From: Carex sylvatica
Lineage: Eukaryota > Streptophyta > Magnoliopsida > Poales > Cyperaceae
DNA length: 25,066 nt
Direction of reading: 5' to 3'
Assembly (NCBI GenBank): GCA_964058845.1
Contig: CAXKVR010000653.1
Span: 1 to 25,066 of the forward strand
A program made the translations under genes and the position numbers. Shown one piece after another: positions 9,729 through 19,772 of the stretch. Within the stretch, counting starts at the first letter, position 1. The number at the start of each line of letters is the position of its first letter. The notes below the pieces were generated by a model. It was not told where the DNA came from and did not search any database. It saw only the letters and a list, made by a program, of their open reading frames with translations.

Positions 9729-11855
9729 TACATTGGTTGTGAAATTTCCGATCAAGATCTCTCATTTTATCTCTTCACCGGTCTTCCAGCTGAGTACAAT
9801 CCCCTTGTTACCTCTCTCACCTCTCAGCCTTCTCCTATGTCCTTGGTGGATCTTCACGGCCATCTCCTCAATTATGAGCATCGCCTCCTCTCTCAACTAG
9901 CCGCTGTTGGATCCACTCCATCTGCTTATCTCTCCCTAAGCAATCCGCATATACCATCTCTTATTGGATCCGGGTCCAGTCCTCTTTCGCCCGGTCTCCA
10001 AAACTCAAAACCATTGGGCTCTGTCACATCTTCGGCCCAAGCCTGCCTTCCTAATTCTTCTTCTTCACCCTCAATTCAGAATCATGCTTCTGGCCCGCCT
10101 TCTGGACCTGCTCCTGATAGTGGTTCTCTTCTTGCACCTATGTTGCTCAACTCTCTTCCCTGGCCATCCCAACAGCAATTGGCAGCTGCCTATGTTGCTC
10201 AACAATTCAAGCATGGTGGTTATCAAGGTGGATGGGGGCGTGGTCGTGGCAAGGGCCGAGGTCATTCTTCCCGTAATCATGGCTCGCAAGGTGGCAATTC
10301 AGGTCATGGCATCATGGGAAAAGGTCCCAATTTGGATGATCAATGTCAAATTTGCACAAAAATGGGGCATAGTGCCAAAGAATGCTGGTACCGCTATGAT
10401 GACGATCCCAATGCCTCTCCTCAAGCTGACTGGTTTCTTGATTCAGGAGCCTCTTCACACATTGCTCCTGATCTGAACTGTCTCACTGACTATCAACCTC
10501 ACGAAGGTAATACAGTTGTTCGCATTGGTAATGGTCATGATTTAGCCATCTCACATACCGGTACTTCCCATCTTAATTCTAAAACCAAACGGTTACTTCT
10601 TAATGGTGTGTTGCATGTCCCTCAGATGACCAAAAGGCTTATAAGCATCTCTCGCCTCACTCAGGATGATGATATAATTGTTGAATTTAACAAGCATGGT
10701 TATGTAATTAAGGATTCCAAGACTCATGAGGTGCTCCTTGAAGGAGGGATTTCTCAAGGTCTCTACTACCTTCATTCTTCCCAATGCTTTATGAATGAAG
10801 TTTCTACAAAAGAGCTATGGCATCATCGGCTTGGACACACATCTTTGTCGGTACTAGATCATCTCGCCAAAAAAAATCTGATTTCATCTGATTCTTCTTT
10901 TTCAGTTTGTGATGCTTGTAATAGGTGCAAATCTTATAAACTACCTTTTTCCTTGTCTTCTCATAAGGTTGTTCAGCCATTGCAAATTGTTCATGTTGAT
11001 GTTTGGGGTCCTTCCCCGGCTGTATCGAAACAAGAAAATAGATTCTACATAATGTTTGTTGATGATTATTCCCATTTTTCATGGTTGTTTACTTGCTTAG
11101 CTAAGTCTCAAATTCCCACTGTTTTTCGAGCTTTTAGATCTCGCATTGAGAATCTTCTTTCAACCACCATTAAAATCATTCGGTGTGATGGAGGATCTGA
11201 ATTTAAACCGATTATGAGTCAATTTCTCGAAATTACTTATCGGATCTCATGTCCGTATACCCCGGAGCAAAATAGTGTGGTTGAACGAAAACATAGACAT
11301 GTAGTTGAACTTTCTCTTGCCACTATGACACAAGTAGTCATTCCTCATGAATTTTGGGATCATTTATTCGAGAGCATTGTGTTCATCATAAATCGATTAC
11401 CCTCAGCCATTCTTCAATTTAACTCACCTTATGAGCTTCTTTTTCATCAACAACCAGATTACTCTTTCTTTAAGGTCTTGGGTTGTCTTTGTTATCCATG
11501 GCTACGCCCTTATGCGAAAAATAAGCTTGAGCACAGATCCTTACCTTGTATTTTTTTAGGGTACTCTTCAATGCATAAAGTGTATAAATGTCTCCACATA
11601 CCAACCAACAGAATCTATGTCTCTCGCCATGTAGTTTTTCATGAGAATTCTTACCCTTTTCACGTAGTCTCCCTCTCTAACTTACCACCCTCCACACCTT
11701 TTAATTCATATCCAACTACTTTAACTATTCTACCACAACCTTCTTCTCAACTGCCTTTACCATCTGCTTATCTAACTCTACCACTACAACCAACACCACC
11801 TGCTCCTCTAACTCCAACTCCTTCACCTACACCACTTGCTCCTCTAACTCCATGA
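9729..11855 (+). pseudogene. copia gag C-terminal part, protease and integrase (copy A)
   Basis: The same frame continues from the gag TGA. From the first ATG (9837) there are 672 codons. An RG-rich stretch is at residues 128-142 and a CX2CX4HX4C zinc knuckle at 170-183. The protease motif DSGA is at 202-205. The integrase zinc-binding HHCC is at about 330-361, and the catalytic residues are Asp388, Asp451 and Glu483. A Pro/Leu/Thr-rich linker follows and the frame ends at TGA 11853. All catalytic motifs are intact, though the polyprotein is broken on both sides. Residue 313 is His here and Pro in copy B. Confidence 0.9.
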
Positions 11856-12147
11856 CTATGCGCACTAGAGATCGTACTTGCACCACCCATACCTTTCCAG
11901 ACTTTGTGGCATATCAATCCATTGCTCTTGAACTAAGTGAACCTACATGCTTCACTCAAGCAAACAAGCATCTTGATTGGAGACGAGCTATGGCTACTGA
12001 GCTTGATGCACTTGCTCAAAATCAGACATGGGATCTTGTTCCCCCACCTACGCATCACAACATTATAGGATGTAAATGGGTTTATAAGGTGAAACGTAAA
12101 GCTGATGGCACAGTTGAGAGATTCAAAGCCCGGCTGGTGGCTAAGGT
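11852..12147 (+). pseudogene. copia reverse transcriptase N-terminal fragment (copy A)
   Basis: This frame is offset from the integrase ORF, pointing to an indel in the repetitive proline-rich linker. It shows the typical copia RT entry (WRRAMATELDAL, then TWDLVP, GCKWVYK and FKARLVAK) and then changes to unrelated sequence at about 12142. The catalytic YxDD region and RNase H are missing. The ORF runs on to 12292 but the last 48 codons or so are not RT. Confidence 0.85.
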
Positions 12148-12443
12148 GAAACGTAAATCTATGATTCGTTTCGCCTATTTTCAGGCTCAGATTCGCGATC
12201 CGAGTCTTCCTTCGTGGACTTTTGGACCTTTCTTTATAATTTTAGAGTTTTTAGGATTTTTTATGTATCTTTTATGTATTTTCTGTTTTTAGGATTGGTA
12301 TTTAAACAGACGTCATGTCTTTTGGGAGAGTTAGTTAGTTTTTGATGTATCAGTTTTATCAAAGAATTGAGAATCTGTGTGATCTCAGAACTAAATCTAT
12401 CTTTCCGTTACTTTTTCCAATTTCTTGATCGGTCGTGCATCAG
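12142..12443. other. LTR-like sequence joined to broken RT (copy A)
   Basis: It starts with a 16-bp repeat of 12085-12100 and then runs through T-rich DNA with a TATTTAAAC motif (about 12299-12307), TTGATGTATCAG and GATCTCAGAAC, ending in GTGCATCA before the microsatellite. The composition resembles an LTR end, but it does not match the LTR at 19123-19249. It may come from another element. Confidence 0.35.
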
Positions 12444-12568
12444 TATATGTATATGTATATGTATGTATATGTATGTATATGTATGTATATGTATATGTAT
12501 GTATATGTATGTATATGTATATATATGTATGTATATGTATGTATGTGTATATATATGTATGTGTATAT
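12444..12568. repeat. Compound TATATG/TATG microsatellite (copy A)
   Basis: About 125 bp of interleaved TATATG and TATG units with some TATATATG and TGTG variants. It is identical in length and order to 22488-22612. The apparent ORF across it (alternating Ile, Cys, Met, Tyr, Val) is an artefact. Confidence 0.95.
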
Positions 12569-14655
12569 CATTGAGGCAATCTAACTATATTTTCTGGTGT
12601 ATATTTGAATTAATGTCAAATCCTCAATTAGTGTTATTTTTAGACTTATGATATCCAACTGACAAATCAAATCAATCAAAGTTATAAAGAGTTACGACAT
12701 CACTTCATAAATATATCAAATATCTTTTTTTTTTTTTTGATATACACTCTAAACAAGAAAAAAATTTATTTACAAAATTATTTAAATAAAAAATATTAAC
12801 ATCTCTCCCTTTAAAAAAAAAAAAAAAAATTTCGTGGGGTGGACCGCCCGTGGGCCTGGCGGTCGGGGTACTAATAAAAAAAAATTAAACACAGGGGTAT
12901 TGTTAAAATTTTGTTTTTTTTAAGGGGTATTAATAAAAATGGCCGCATTTTCTCTATTCAGCAAAAGTCCTCTCCTCTTATATAAGCACTCAACTCTTTT
13001 TTTCATTAATAATTATGGGACTAATTTTTCCAAGTCCGGACATTATTTTTTTTTATTTTTTTAAATTACATAATTATATTAAATTACATAAATAGGTGAG
13101 AATTTTATAATACAAGTTATTTTTTTTACAAATAGGTGAATAAATTACAAATTACATATTTATTATAACCTTTTATTGTAAATAAGTGAGAAAATAACAT
13201 AGAAATACATATTAATAAGGCAAATCAAGATTTCTCACAGTTTTTCTCACGGTACAACCGAACACTCATTTCAGCATATTTTCAATCCATGGGTTCCCAT
13301 TTTTTAAAAAGTGGATTACCATCACCGTCAGATCCCATCCCATCTAATTCCGTGACAAACGAACATGCCCTTAAGTTTGAGGTCTATTATACAAATTCTT
13401 TGATTACCTTTGTTAAGAGGGACTGAGCAGAAATTTTCAACAAACTCTGACACTCATATAGGCTGTCAGCTGTCTCAGCCTGGAAAGGAAAAAGAGGAAA
13501 GGTTTTATAACACTACCTTTGGGCCATATCATGGAAGCCGAGAAAACTAATATTGGGCTTATCCACGGGCGGAGAAAATAAGTTGATTACAAAAAGGACT
13601 GGTCCGATTTTTGTATGTAGTATCTAAAACATTAAATATATAACAATATTTTTAACAAATATCGTTTCATAATAAAAGTGCTAACATTGATAGCATAAGA
13701 CAGTCCAGAAACACCAACATTGCTAACATTTAAAAGAAGATGGAGCAATGGTGCATTGTCGAAAGTCGCAAATTATCTTTAGAAAACGGGAAATTTCATC
13801 TATGGCACTCAAAAGCCTTCTCTCCCTAAATTTTATAACATGATATTTATCCCTCTAAATAAAAAATAAATACAAATTTATTTAATTTTTTTACAACTCA
13901 TTTTACTTTTTATTAAAAAATATAAAATATGTAACATGTTTAAGATAAATGTTCAAAAAAAAACTAGCTCTTGCACAAATACTTAGAATCCTTTAACAAA
14001 ATGATTTTAATTAAGCACTTGAGCAGGTATCTGCCACCTTTGCCCTTCTTTCTAAGAGATCCTAGCAATTCAAAAGAGTTTCTAAATTACTATTAACTAT
14101 TTTTTAGAAATTAAGATCTTTAAATTTTTTAACTATTACATCTCTAATATTAATTTTATAGTTTTTATTAAATCACATCAACAACAAATTAAAAAAGAAA
14201 AATAATTTAAATCAATCATTTGGTCAACATAAAATTTATAAACAGTTTCTTAATAAGAAACTTTACTTTATAATTTCTAAATAAGAAACTCTCTCATATT
14301 TATTTATGAAACTCTAATACTTGTCATTTGTGCTCAATAAATAAATATTATGGAAACTTTGTTCTTTGTTCTTTGTTCTTGTTCTCCAATTCAGAAAATT
14401 ATAATTAACCAATAGAACATGTGCACGCAGATCTTTGAATGAATTGAAACCAATTACATAAAAATTTAATCAATCATCTGGATAGAATAAGCTCATTACA
14501 GCAAAGCAAAACACACGTACCATAAACAATACAAAAATCAAAGAAAATATTTCAAATCCTTAAGGACTGATAAATTAAATTAATAATGAATGAAGGAGAT
14601 GATATTTTGAATAGCCAAACAATTGTATTATACTTTTGCCTGCAGATGTTCCTCC
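12569..14655. other. Gene-free intergenic DNA, downstream of PKS gene 2 (copy A)
   Basis: No coding region is seen. It holds a 17-A run (12813-12829), a GC-rich island with hairpin GACCGCC/GGCGGTC (about 12842-12864), repeated AAATTACATA and AATAGGTGA motifs at 13060-13200, and a short (TTCTTTG)n tract at about 14358-14384. From about 14388 it is the 3' flank shared with gene 1. Transcripts of gene 2 should end here, but no clear polyadenylation signal was identified. Confidence 0.5.
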
Positions 14656-16231
14656 TTAGATAGGAACAGAACGTAAAACAACTGTCTCAATGCTGAGCCC
14701 TGGTCCAAAGCCAAGAAGAACCCCATATTCGAGCCCATCACCTGTGGTCGACTTGCCTTCCTTAACCGATTCCTTCCGCAACTTGTCTAGAATAAATAGG
14801 ACAGTCGGGCTCGACAAGTTACCATATTCACTCAGGATCTTCCTTGACAGGAGCAATTTATCCTTATCGAGCTTGAGTTTTGCCTCTACTTGATTCAAAA
14901 TTGCGGGCCCCCCTGGATGAGAAACCCAGAAAAGGGAATTCCAATCCGTGATACCTAGTGGCGAGAATGCTTCGAGAAGACAACCTTCGATGTTTGCGGA
15001 TATGTGTTTTGGTATTGAGGGCGACAAAAATATGAGGTTGCCTACCTCGCGAAGTTGCATCCCAAGCTCCTCCATTGTGTTTAGAATCATGGTCTCTCTC
15101 GCAGACACAATTTCATACAGTGGATGCTCAGTTTCCAAGTCTGGATCAGCGCCGACTATAACAGCAGCAGCGCCGTCAGAAAACAATGCTTGGGAAACAA
15201 GGAAGTCAGCATATGCTTCAGCAGGACCACGAAATGCATGGAGAATATTCTCAGAAGTGATGATAAGAACACGTGAACCTCGGTTGTTCTCGGCAAGGTC
15301 CTTGGCCAGACGTAGACTACTTGCACCGGCATGGCATCCTTGGTAGTAAAGCATGACACGCTTTACAGTTCGAGACAGGCCGAGAAGGTGAACGAGTCTG
15401 GCATCAGCGCCAGGGCAGTCGGCACCGCTATTAGTGGCAACAATAAGGTGCGTGATCTTGGAGACAGGCTGGCCCCACTCCTTGATGGCTGCCAGAGCTG
15501 CCTCTTTTCCCAGTTTGGGCACTTCCTCTACTAGAATGTCCAGTCGGTCATCCAGAGATGGTTCCATGCTCGCAGCAATGTTTGGGTGCTCCTTCAGCGT
15601 CATTTCTGTTGCATAAAGGTATTTGCTTTGAATTGTGGTTGCCTTGCCTGGAGTAAATCGATAAAATCGGAGAGTAAATATTTAATTGGGATCATGTATG
15701 TCATTAATTTGAAGTACCGAGACGAAAAATTTCACGGACTGCCTTGATTATCTTGCATTTAGTAAATAGGAAATTGTATGTTGTAATGAGAATAGACCAA
15801 AATATATAATACCATACTAATTAAAGTAAACATAGATGTTAGTATTGGCAGCGTATATATTTTTCTCTTCGTAATGTAGTCTGACAATGAAACAAAACAG
15901 CCCTTTGGCGTGTTTTCTTTTTCTTTTACTGAAGTCTCGACCCAGTAACGTACGATTATCATCCATGTATACTGCTCGTGTTGTAAAAGCATTATGTTTA
16001 TTAAATATAATTTCTTCAAAAAATTAAGAACATGTACACAAATAAAATATAAATGAAGGACCACTTACAAATCTTGGCAAACTTCTTCTTGAGCTCAGTT
16101 AAGTGCTCTGTATTGGTGACCCTGAAGTAATTGTCAATCATATAATCTACAGAGATCTTTTGAGGTGGAACTGCAGTGCCTACTGCAAGCACAGTAGCAA
16201 AGCTTTTAGACCGTTGCTGCACAAGATCCAT
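14656..16231 (-). CDS. Type III polyketide synthase, divergent CHS-like (PKS gene 2), two exons
   Basis: Exon 1 is 16231-16069, exon 2 is 15647-14656, and the intron is 421 bp with GTAAGT and CAG ends. The split Cys codon (T|GC) is the same as in gene 1. The product is 384 residues, starting [10 protein letters not shown]. Predicted role: iterative condensation of malonyl-CoA on a CoA starter. The triad Cys159-His298-Asn331 and Phe210 are intact. All unusual pocket residues of gene 1 are the same here (CHS numbering Asn132, Cys137, Ile194, His196, Ala197, Met256, Ile265, with Ser338 retained). I count 16 amino-acid differences from gene 1, none at these sites, which suggests the altered pocket is under constraint. 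Both TATA box and W-boxes are kept upstream. Its 3' part is duplicated almost perfectly as gene 3. The product is unknown. Confidence 0.94.
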
Positions 16232-16345
16232 GTTGAAAATTAAACCTTTTTGGTTAGCTGTATGAATTAGCTAATTTAGTTGGTAGAGTTGCTAAAGAAA
16301 GAGAAGGTTTTTGGACTGGTGCAAGAAAATGTAAGAAAGGAGAAG

Positions 16346-16355
16346 CCTTAAATAG
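16346..16355 (-). promoter_or_regulatory. Putative TATA box of PKS gene 2
   Basis: CTATTTAAGG on the minus strand, about 115-124 bp upstream of the ATG. It matches the gene 1 site in sequence and context. Confidence 0.6.
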
Positions 16356-16456
16356 AACAAAGAGTCACACTGAAGAATTATATATTTCGGTAACCATCTT
16401 CAATTTTAATGATTTTGAGTCTTTCTAAAAAATAGTTTTGAATTATTCAAAATTTT

Positions 16457-16524
16457 GGCTATTATTGATATGGCCGGCTGTTCTGATGGAAAACAGTTAA
16501 CGCAGTATGCTTTTATTTAAGAAC
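16457..16524 (-). promoter_or_regulatory. Conserved 68-bp promoter block, PKS gene 2
   Basis: Partner of 4758-4825 with two differences (GTTAACGC here, GTTATTGC there). It lies 226 bp upstream of the ATG, against 219 bp in gene 1. It contains a MYB-type core. Confidence 0.45.
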
Positions 16525-16605
16525 CTTTTTTAATGTGAAACTACTAGTAACTCAACTCTTGACAAATTAACAATTTGAGATTATGATTAACACTATTTTT
16601 CTATT

Positions 16606-16646
16606 TTGACTTCTTGCTTAATTTAACTTCAATTGTGACTTTGACT
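16606..16646 (+). promoter_or_regulatory. Pair of W-box motifs (TTGACT) upstream of PKS gene 2
   Basis: TTGACT at 16606-16611 and 16641-16646, at corresponding places to the gene 1 pair but closer together because of a deletion between them. Confidence 0.35.
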
Positions 16647-16835
16647 TTCCTGGTGCATACCAACCAATTAAGCAAAATCAATTGAAAACATAAGATTGGT
16701 CGAATAGTATTCAAATTAACATCCGTGGACAAAATAAGAACAAATTTTGAAAACATTCGACTGAGCTGTGTACATCCAGCTGATTAACCTTAAAAATTGA
16801 TTCTTGAGTTTTTCCTATCATCTTTCTAATTCTTA

Positions 16836-17756
16836 AATGCAGACTAGCATTTGTTGGTACAGTGAGATTTTTGTTTTTAAGGTTAGAGGGCAAGATGCCT
16901 TCTAACAAATTTTATAAATAATGAAAAGAGTTATTTACAAAGCCTCTCCCTAGCTAGGTTACCACCTAGCTTACTCTTTATTACAACAACAGGTTCCCTA
17001 TTCAGTAAATAAGACCTCAAGCCAAAAAAAGTAGGTATTTGCGTAATCTACCTAAACCTTTCAATTTTAAATCACTAGATTTGAGGCTATAAATTATATC
17101 ATTCTGCAAAAGAAAACACTTCAATCAGAACTTCAGAAGACATATAATCAAACAAAGTGCGTATTTTGATCAGTTAATTAATCAAGTATCATAGAAAGGC
17201 ATATATAATATTTTTAGAAACGAAGAAGACAAAATTTGCAAACCAGCCAACAAACTGTTACTAGTAGTTTTAAACCATTGACAATGGTCCAGATGCCCAG
17301 TAACGTAGAGAAACATTGTGTAATGGTCCAATCCAAAATTTTTAACCGCATAATTGTCCTGTTGACAAAAATAACATTCCACTTTCTTGCTTGTACTGTC
17401 CAAGCTAACTGTTACATTCTATAATTTAGTTTTTTTTTTTTTTAAATAAGATAGGGTGAAGCCCTAATTTTATATTTTATTGATAAATTAAATATAAGAT
17501 ACAATCAAAAAGAGTCAAAAGCAAGAAATTTTCTATAATTTAGTTAAGTAACATTAGTTATGATGGTTAAATTGTTGTGTACTATACAACATAATATATA
17601 TTATCATTAATTGATCTCCTTAATTAATTATATGAACTTTTGATTGATTATATGAATTTGTGGGTCGGGTTGAGACCCAAAAAAAAATTCTAGACGAATT
17701 CACAATCTAGCAGAGACTAACGATCGAGTTAGCTAATTAATTAAGAACAATTATAT
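16836..17756. other. Gene-free AT-rich stretch upstream of PKS gene 2
   Basis: No supported gene. It includes a small inverted repeat AGCTAGG/CCTAGCT near 16951-16970. At about 17429-17520 there is a T-run followed by GGTGAAGCCCTAATTTTATATTTTATTGATAAA, similar to retrotransposon ends often seen in plants. The two short ORFs around 17182-17424 oppose each other and show no domain. Confidence 0.45.
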
Positions 17757-18535
17757 TACTCCCCCATTCCATCCCGCACCATCTCCCACTCTCTCTCTTT
17801 CTTCAAATTAGTTTTATCTCATTTCAATCTCATTCATATTTCTAATAATCTATGATGAATTTTGCGAATCTAAAACTACGAACGTCTTCTACATAATTTT
17901 TTCTTTCAAATGAGATCAATGATAACATACTTTCGGACACGTTGTTACACATGTATTTATTCCTCATTGTGCAAGTATTTATAACTATACTTGCAAATAT
18001 TTTTTACATATGACAGTTACTGACATATGAAAGTATTAATATCAAGTATTATAAGTATTTATACTGACATATGAAAGTATTAATATCATGTATTATAAGT
18101 ATTTACACTGACATATGAAAGTATTAATATCAAGTATTATAAGTATTTATACTGACATATGAAAATATTAATATCAAGTATTATAAGTATTATATGTAAA
18201 AAATACTTTTAAGTATTATAAGTATTTATACTGACATATGAAAGTATTAATATCAAGTATTATAAGTATTTATACTGATATATGAAAGTATTACTATCAA
18301 GTATTATAAATACTTGCACAATGAGGGATAAATAGATGTGTAACAACGTGTCCGAAAGTATGTCATCATCGATCTCATTTGAAAGAAAAAATTACGTAGA
18401 AAACGTTCGTAATTTTAAATTCGCAAAATTCATCATAGATTATTAGAAATATGGATGAGATTGAAATGAGATAAAAACTAATTTGGAGAGAGAGAGAGTG
18501 GGGGGATGGTGCGGAGATGGAATGGAGGAGAGTAA
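17757..18535. mobile_element. Foldback / long inverted-repeat element
   Basis: The left arm (about 17757-17995) and right arm (about 18300-18535, inverted) are near-identical over about 240 bp. Arms run from TACTCCCCCATTCCAT through AATCTATGATGAATTTTGCGAATC to GGACACGTTGTTACACAT and GTGCAAGTATTTATAA. About 300 bp of tandem repeats lie between them. No transposase is present. RNA from it would form a long hairpin. The same arm family lies at 5985-6415. Confidence 0.8.
18020..18313. repeat. 44-bp tandem repeat, about six copies, in foldback core
   Basis: Unit starts are at 18020, 18064, 18108, 18152, 18231 and 18275. The unit begins CTGACATATGAAAGTATTAA. The fourth copy is broken by a 20-bp insert (18191-18210) and a partial unit. 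The last copy is truncated and runs into the right arm. Confidence 0.88.
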
Positions 18536-19122
18536 CAACTGGAGTTTTTTGACATTTTGTGCGAGAATAATTGCGGGGATGAACCTGCGGGGACAATTAT
18601 CACCATCCATTAATTAAATACTAAATTTGTATCCAACTTGATCACAATTCAATAAATAAACAAGCTGGCTATGACAAGTTGAAAATTCCTTGCAAACCTC
18701 TAAGCTCAAGTTTTTACGATATTATAATAACTTGTAATAAATTATTAGTTAAAATTGTAGTTAACCTAATATGGAAATTGGGGATTGAATAGGTATCATT
18801 ATTTTTCCAAATTAAAAGATGAGAATCTGTTAATGGCAAGAGATTGGAGAGCCATCAATATTTTATAAAAATGAGAATAAGTTCTTTCATGACTAGTTAG
18901 TGCTGAAAACAGAGCCGGATTATCCGTTTCGTATTCGACTCAGATCCGGATATTTTTGCGGATCGAATGTGGATATTTTTGATATGCTAAGAATTCATTC
19001 GATTACGGATGGTGACTGGAAAACGGGCGCGGATATCCGTTTATATCCATTTAAATTTACGTTTTGTCTTCATCTCAATGTTATATATGTTAGCAATATT
19101 AGAAAATGACAGCTGTGATGTC
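18536..19122. other. Gene-free stretch with decayed transposon-like motifs
   Basis: 18896-19060 carries GGATATCCG, CAGATCCGGATA and GATCGAATG motifs like those at 8311-9260, but it does not align base for base. The 69-codon ORF at 18900 runs through these motifs and is not a credible gene. It ends just before the LTR. Confidence 0.4.
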
Positions 19123-19249
19123 TGTTAGGCAGTTAAGCAAGCTAGTTAGAATTAGTTGAGTATTACACTACTGGCTATAAAAGGCCTCTTCTGTAATTGT
19201 ATCAGTGTGGAAAATAGATTAATAAAAATATCTCTTTCTACAATTTACA
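19123..19249 (+). mobile_element. 5' LTR of copia copy B (short, 127 bp)
   Basis: Begins TGTTAGGCAG and ends TTTACA, giving the TG...CA ends. It contains a TATA box (CTATAAAAG at 19175-19183) and AATAAA (19221-19226). The primer binding site follows directly. No second LTR is visible in the window, so the left boundary rests on the TG rule alone and the LTR could be longer. Confidence 0.7.
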
Positions 19250-19260
19250 TGGTATCAGAC
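19250..19260 (+). other. Retrotransposon primer binding site
   Basis: TGGTATCAGAC directly follows the LTR end. Its first ten bases match the complement of the 3' end of plant initiator Met tRNA, the usual copia primer. The gag ATG is 45 bp further on. Confidence 0.75.
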
Positions 19261-19304
19261 GCTTTTACATGCTAACATCATTCTTAATTCTCTAATTACT
19301 TGCC

Positions 19305-19772
19305 ATGGCTACCCCAGATCCTTGTCCTTCAGCTTCAGAGCAAGCTTGCAACTTACCCCCTCTCTCAATCCCCGCCTTGATTAATCCAATCCATTTTCAC
19401 TATTCCATCAATCCCAAACTTGATGATACCAACTTCTTACTATGGAAATCTCAAGTCTTTCCTGTGATCCGTGGCCATGGCCTTCTTTCTTTTCTTGATG
19501 GCACCGCTCCCAATTCAGGCTCAGAACCTTGGAACCGTCAGGATCAGCTGATCCTTGCTTGGCTTCTCTCTAGTCTCGGTTCCTCAATTCTTCCTCAAGC
19601 GATCAATTGCCAGACCTTAGTTGAGCTATGGAGCATGGTACATCGTGTTTATTCGGCGCAATCTCAATCCAAGATGTTAGATTTCAAATCGAAACTTCAA
19701 ACTCTCAAGAAAGGTGATCTTTCTTGCTCCGAGTATCTTAACAGCCTCACTGCCATTGCTCTTCAGCTTTGA
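19305..19772 (+). pseudogene. copia gag N-terminal part (copy B)
   Basis: The true ATG is in CCATGG context, 45 bp after the primer binding site. The 155 codons encode the same protein as copy A and stop at the same in-frame TGA (19770-19772), after which the frame stays open. Stop readthrough cannot be excluded from sequence alone, but the later lesions argue for decay. Confidence 0.87.

Larger units (their letters stand above)
9262..12157 (+). mobile_element. Ty1/copia retrotransposon, copy A, truncated at both ends
   Basis: The order gag, zinc knuckle, protease, integrase, then RT start is diagnostic of Ty1/copia. Copy A begins exactly at the gag start region with no LTR or primer binding site. 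The 3' side stops early in reverse transcriptase, and no RNase H, polypurine tract or recognisable 3' LTR follows. It carries an in-frame TGA and a frameshift, so it cannot be autonomous. Confidence 0.92.
9262..15022. repeat. Recent segmental duplication, copy A (window-visible part)
   Basis: Matches 19306-25066 with a constant 10,044-bp offset and no indels. I see substitutions at 9578, 10727, 10774, 11702, 12183, 12960 and 13597 only, with 9261 also differing at the junction. It contains copia copy A, the microsatellite, intergenic DNA and the 3' part of PKS gene 2. The true right end of the similarity is unknown because the window ends inside copy B. Confidence 0.93.
14388..16835. repeat. 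Older duplicated segment carrying PKS gene 2
   Basis: Partner of about 2380-5185. It shares the 3' flank, both exons, intron ends, TATA box, the 68-bp promoter block and the W-box pair. Similarity fades after the TTGAGTTTTTCCTATCAT string near 16800-16820. Confidence 0.75.

Noticed and set aside
9964..10476. 170-codon ORF overlapping copia gag-pol in another frame, also at 20008-20520
   Set aside because: A shadow of the real gag-protease frame, which carries the zinc knuckle and DSGA motif.
12161..12443. 3' LTR of the copia element
   Set aside because: It does not match the 5' LTR at 19123-19249 and no polypurine tract precedes it.
12367..12651. 94-codon ORF, repeated at 22411-22695
   Set aside because: Its body is a translated TATATG/TATG microsatellite with Ile/Cys/Met/Tyr/Val alternation.
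14948..15346. 132-codon plus-strand ORF opposite PKS gene 2, and similar ones opposite gene 1
   Set aside because: They lie antisense to conserved PKS exon 2, are not equally conserved in the gene 1 copy, and have no recognisable domain.
14656..16231. Calling the PKS genes chalcone synthase or stilbene synthase
   Set aside because: Too many cavity residues conserved in those enzymes are replaced, including Thr197, Gly256 and Phe265.
18020..18313. Possible CRISPR-like array
   Set aside because: The 44-bp units are contiguous with no unique spacers, and the DNA is from a plant nucleus.
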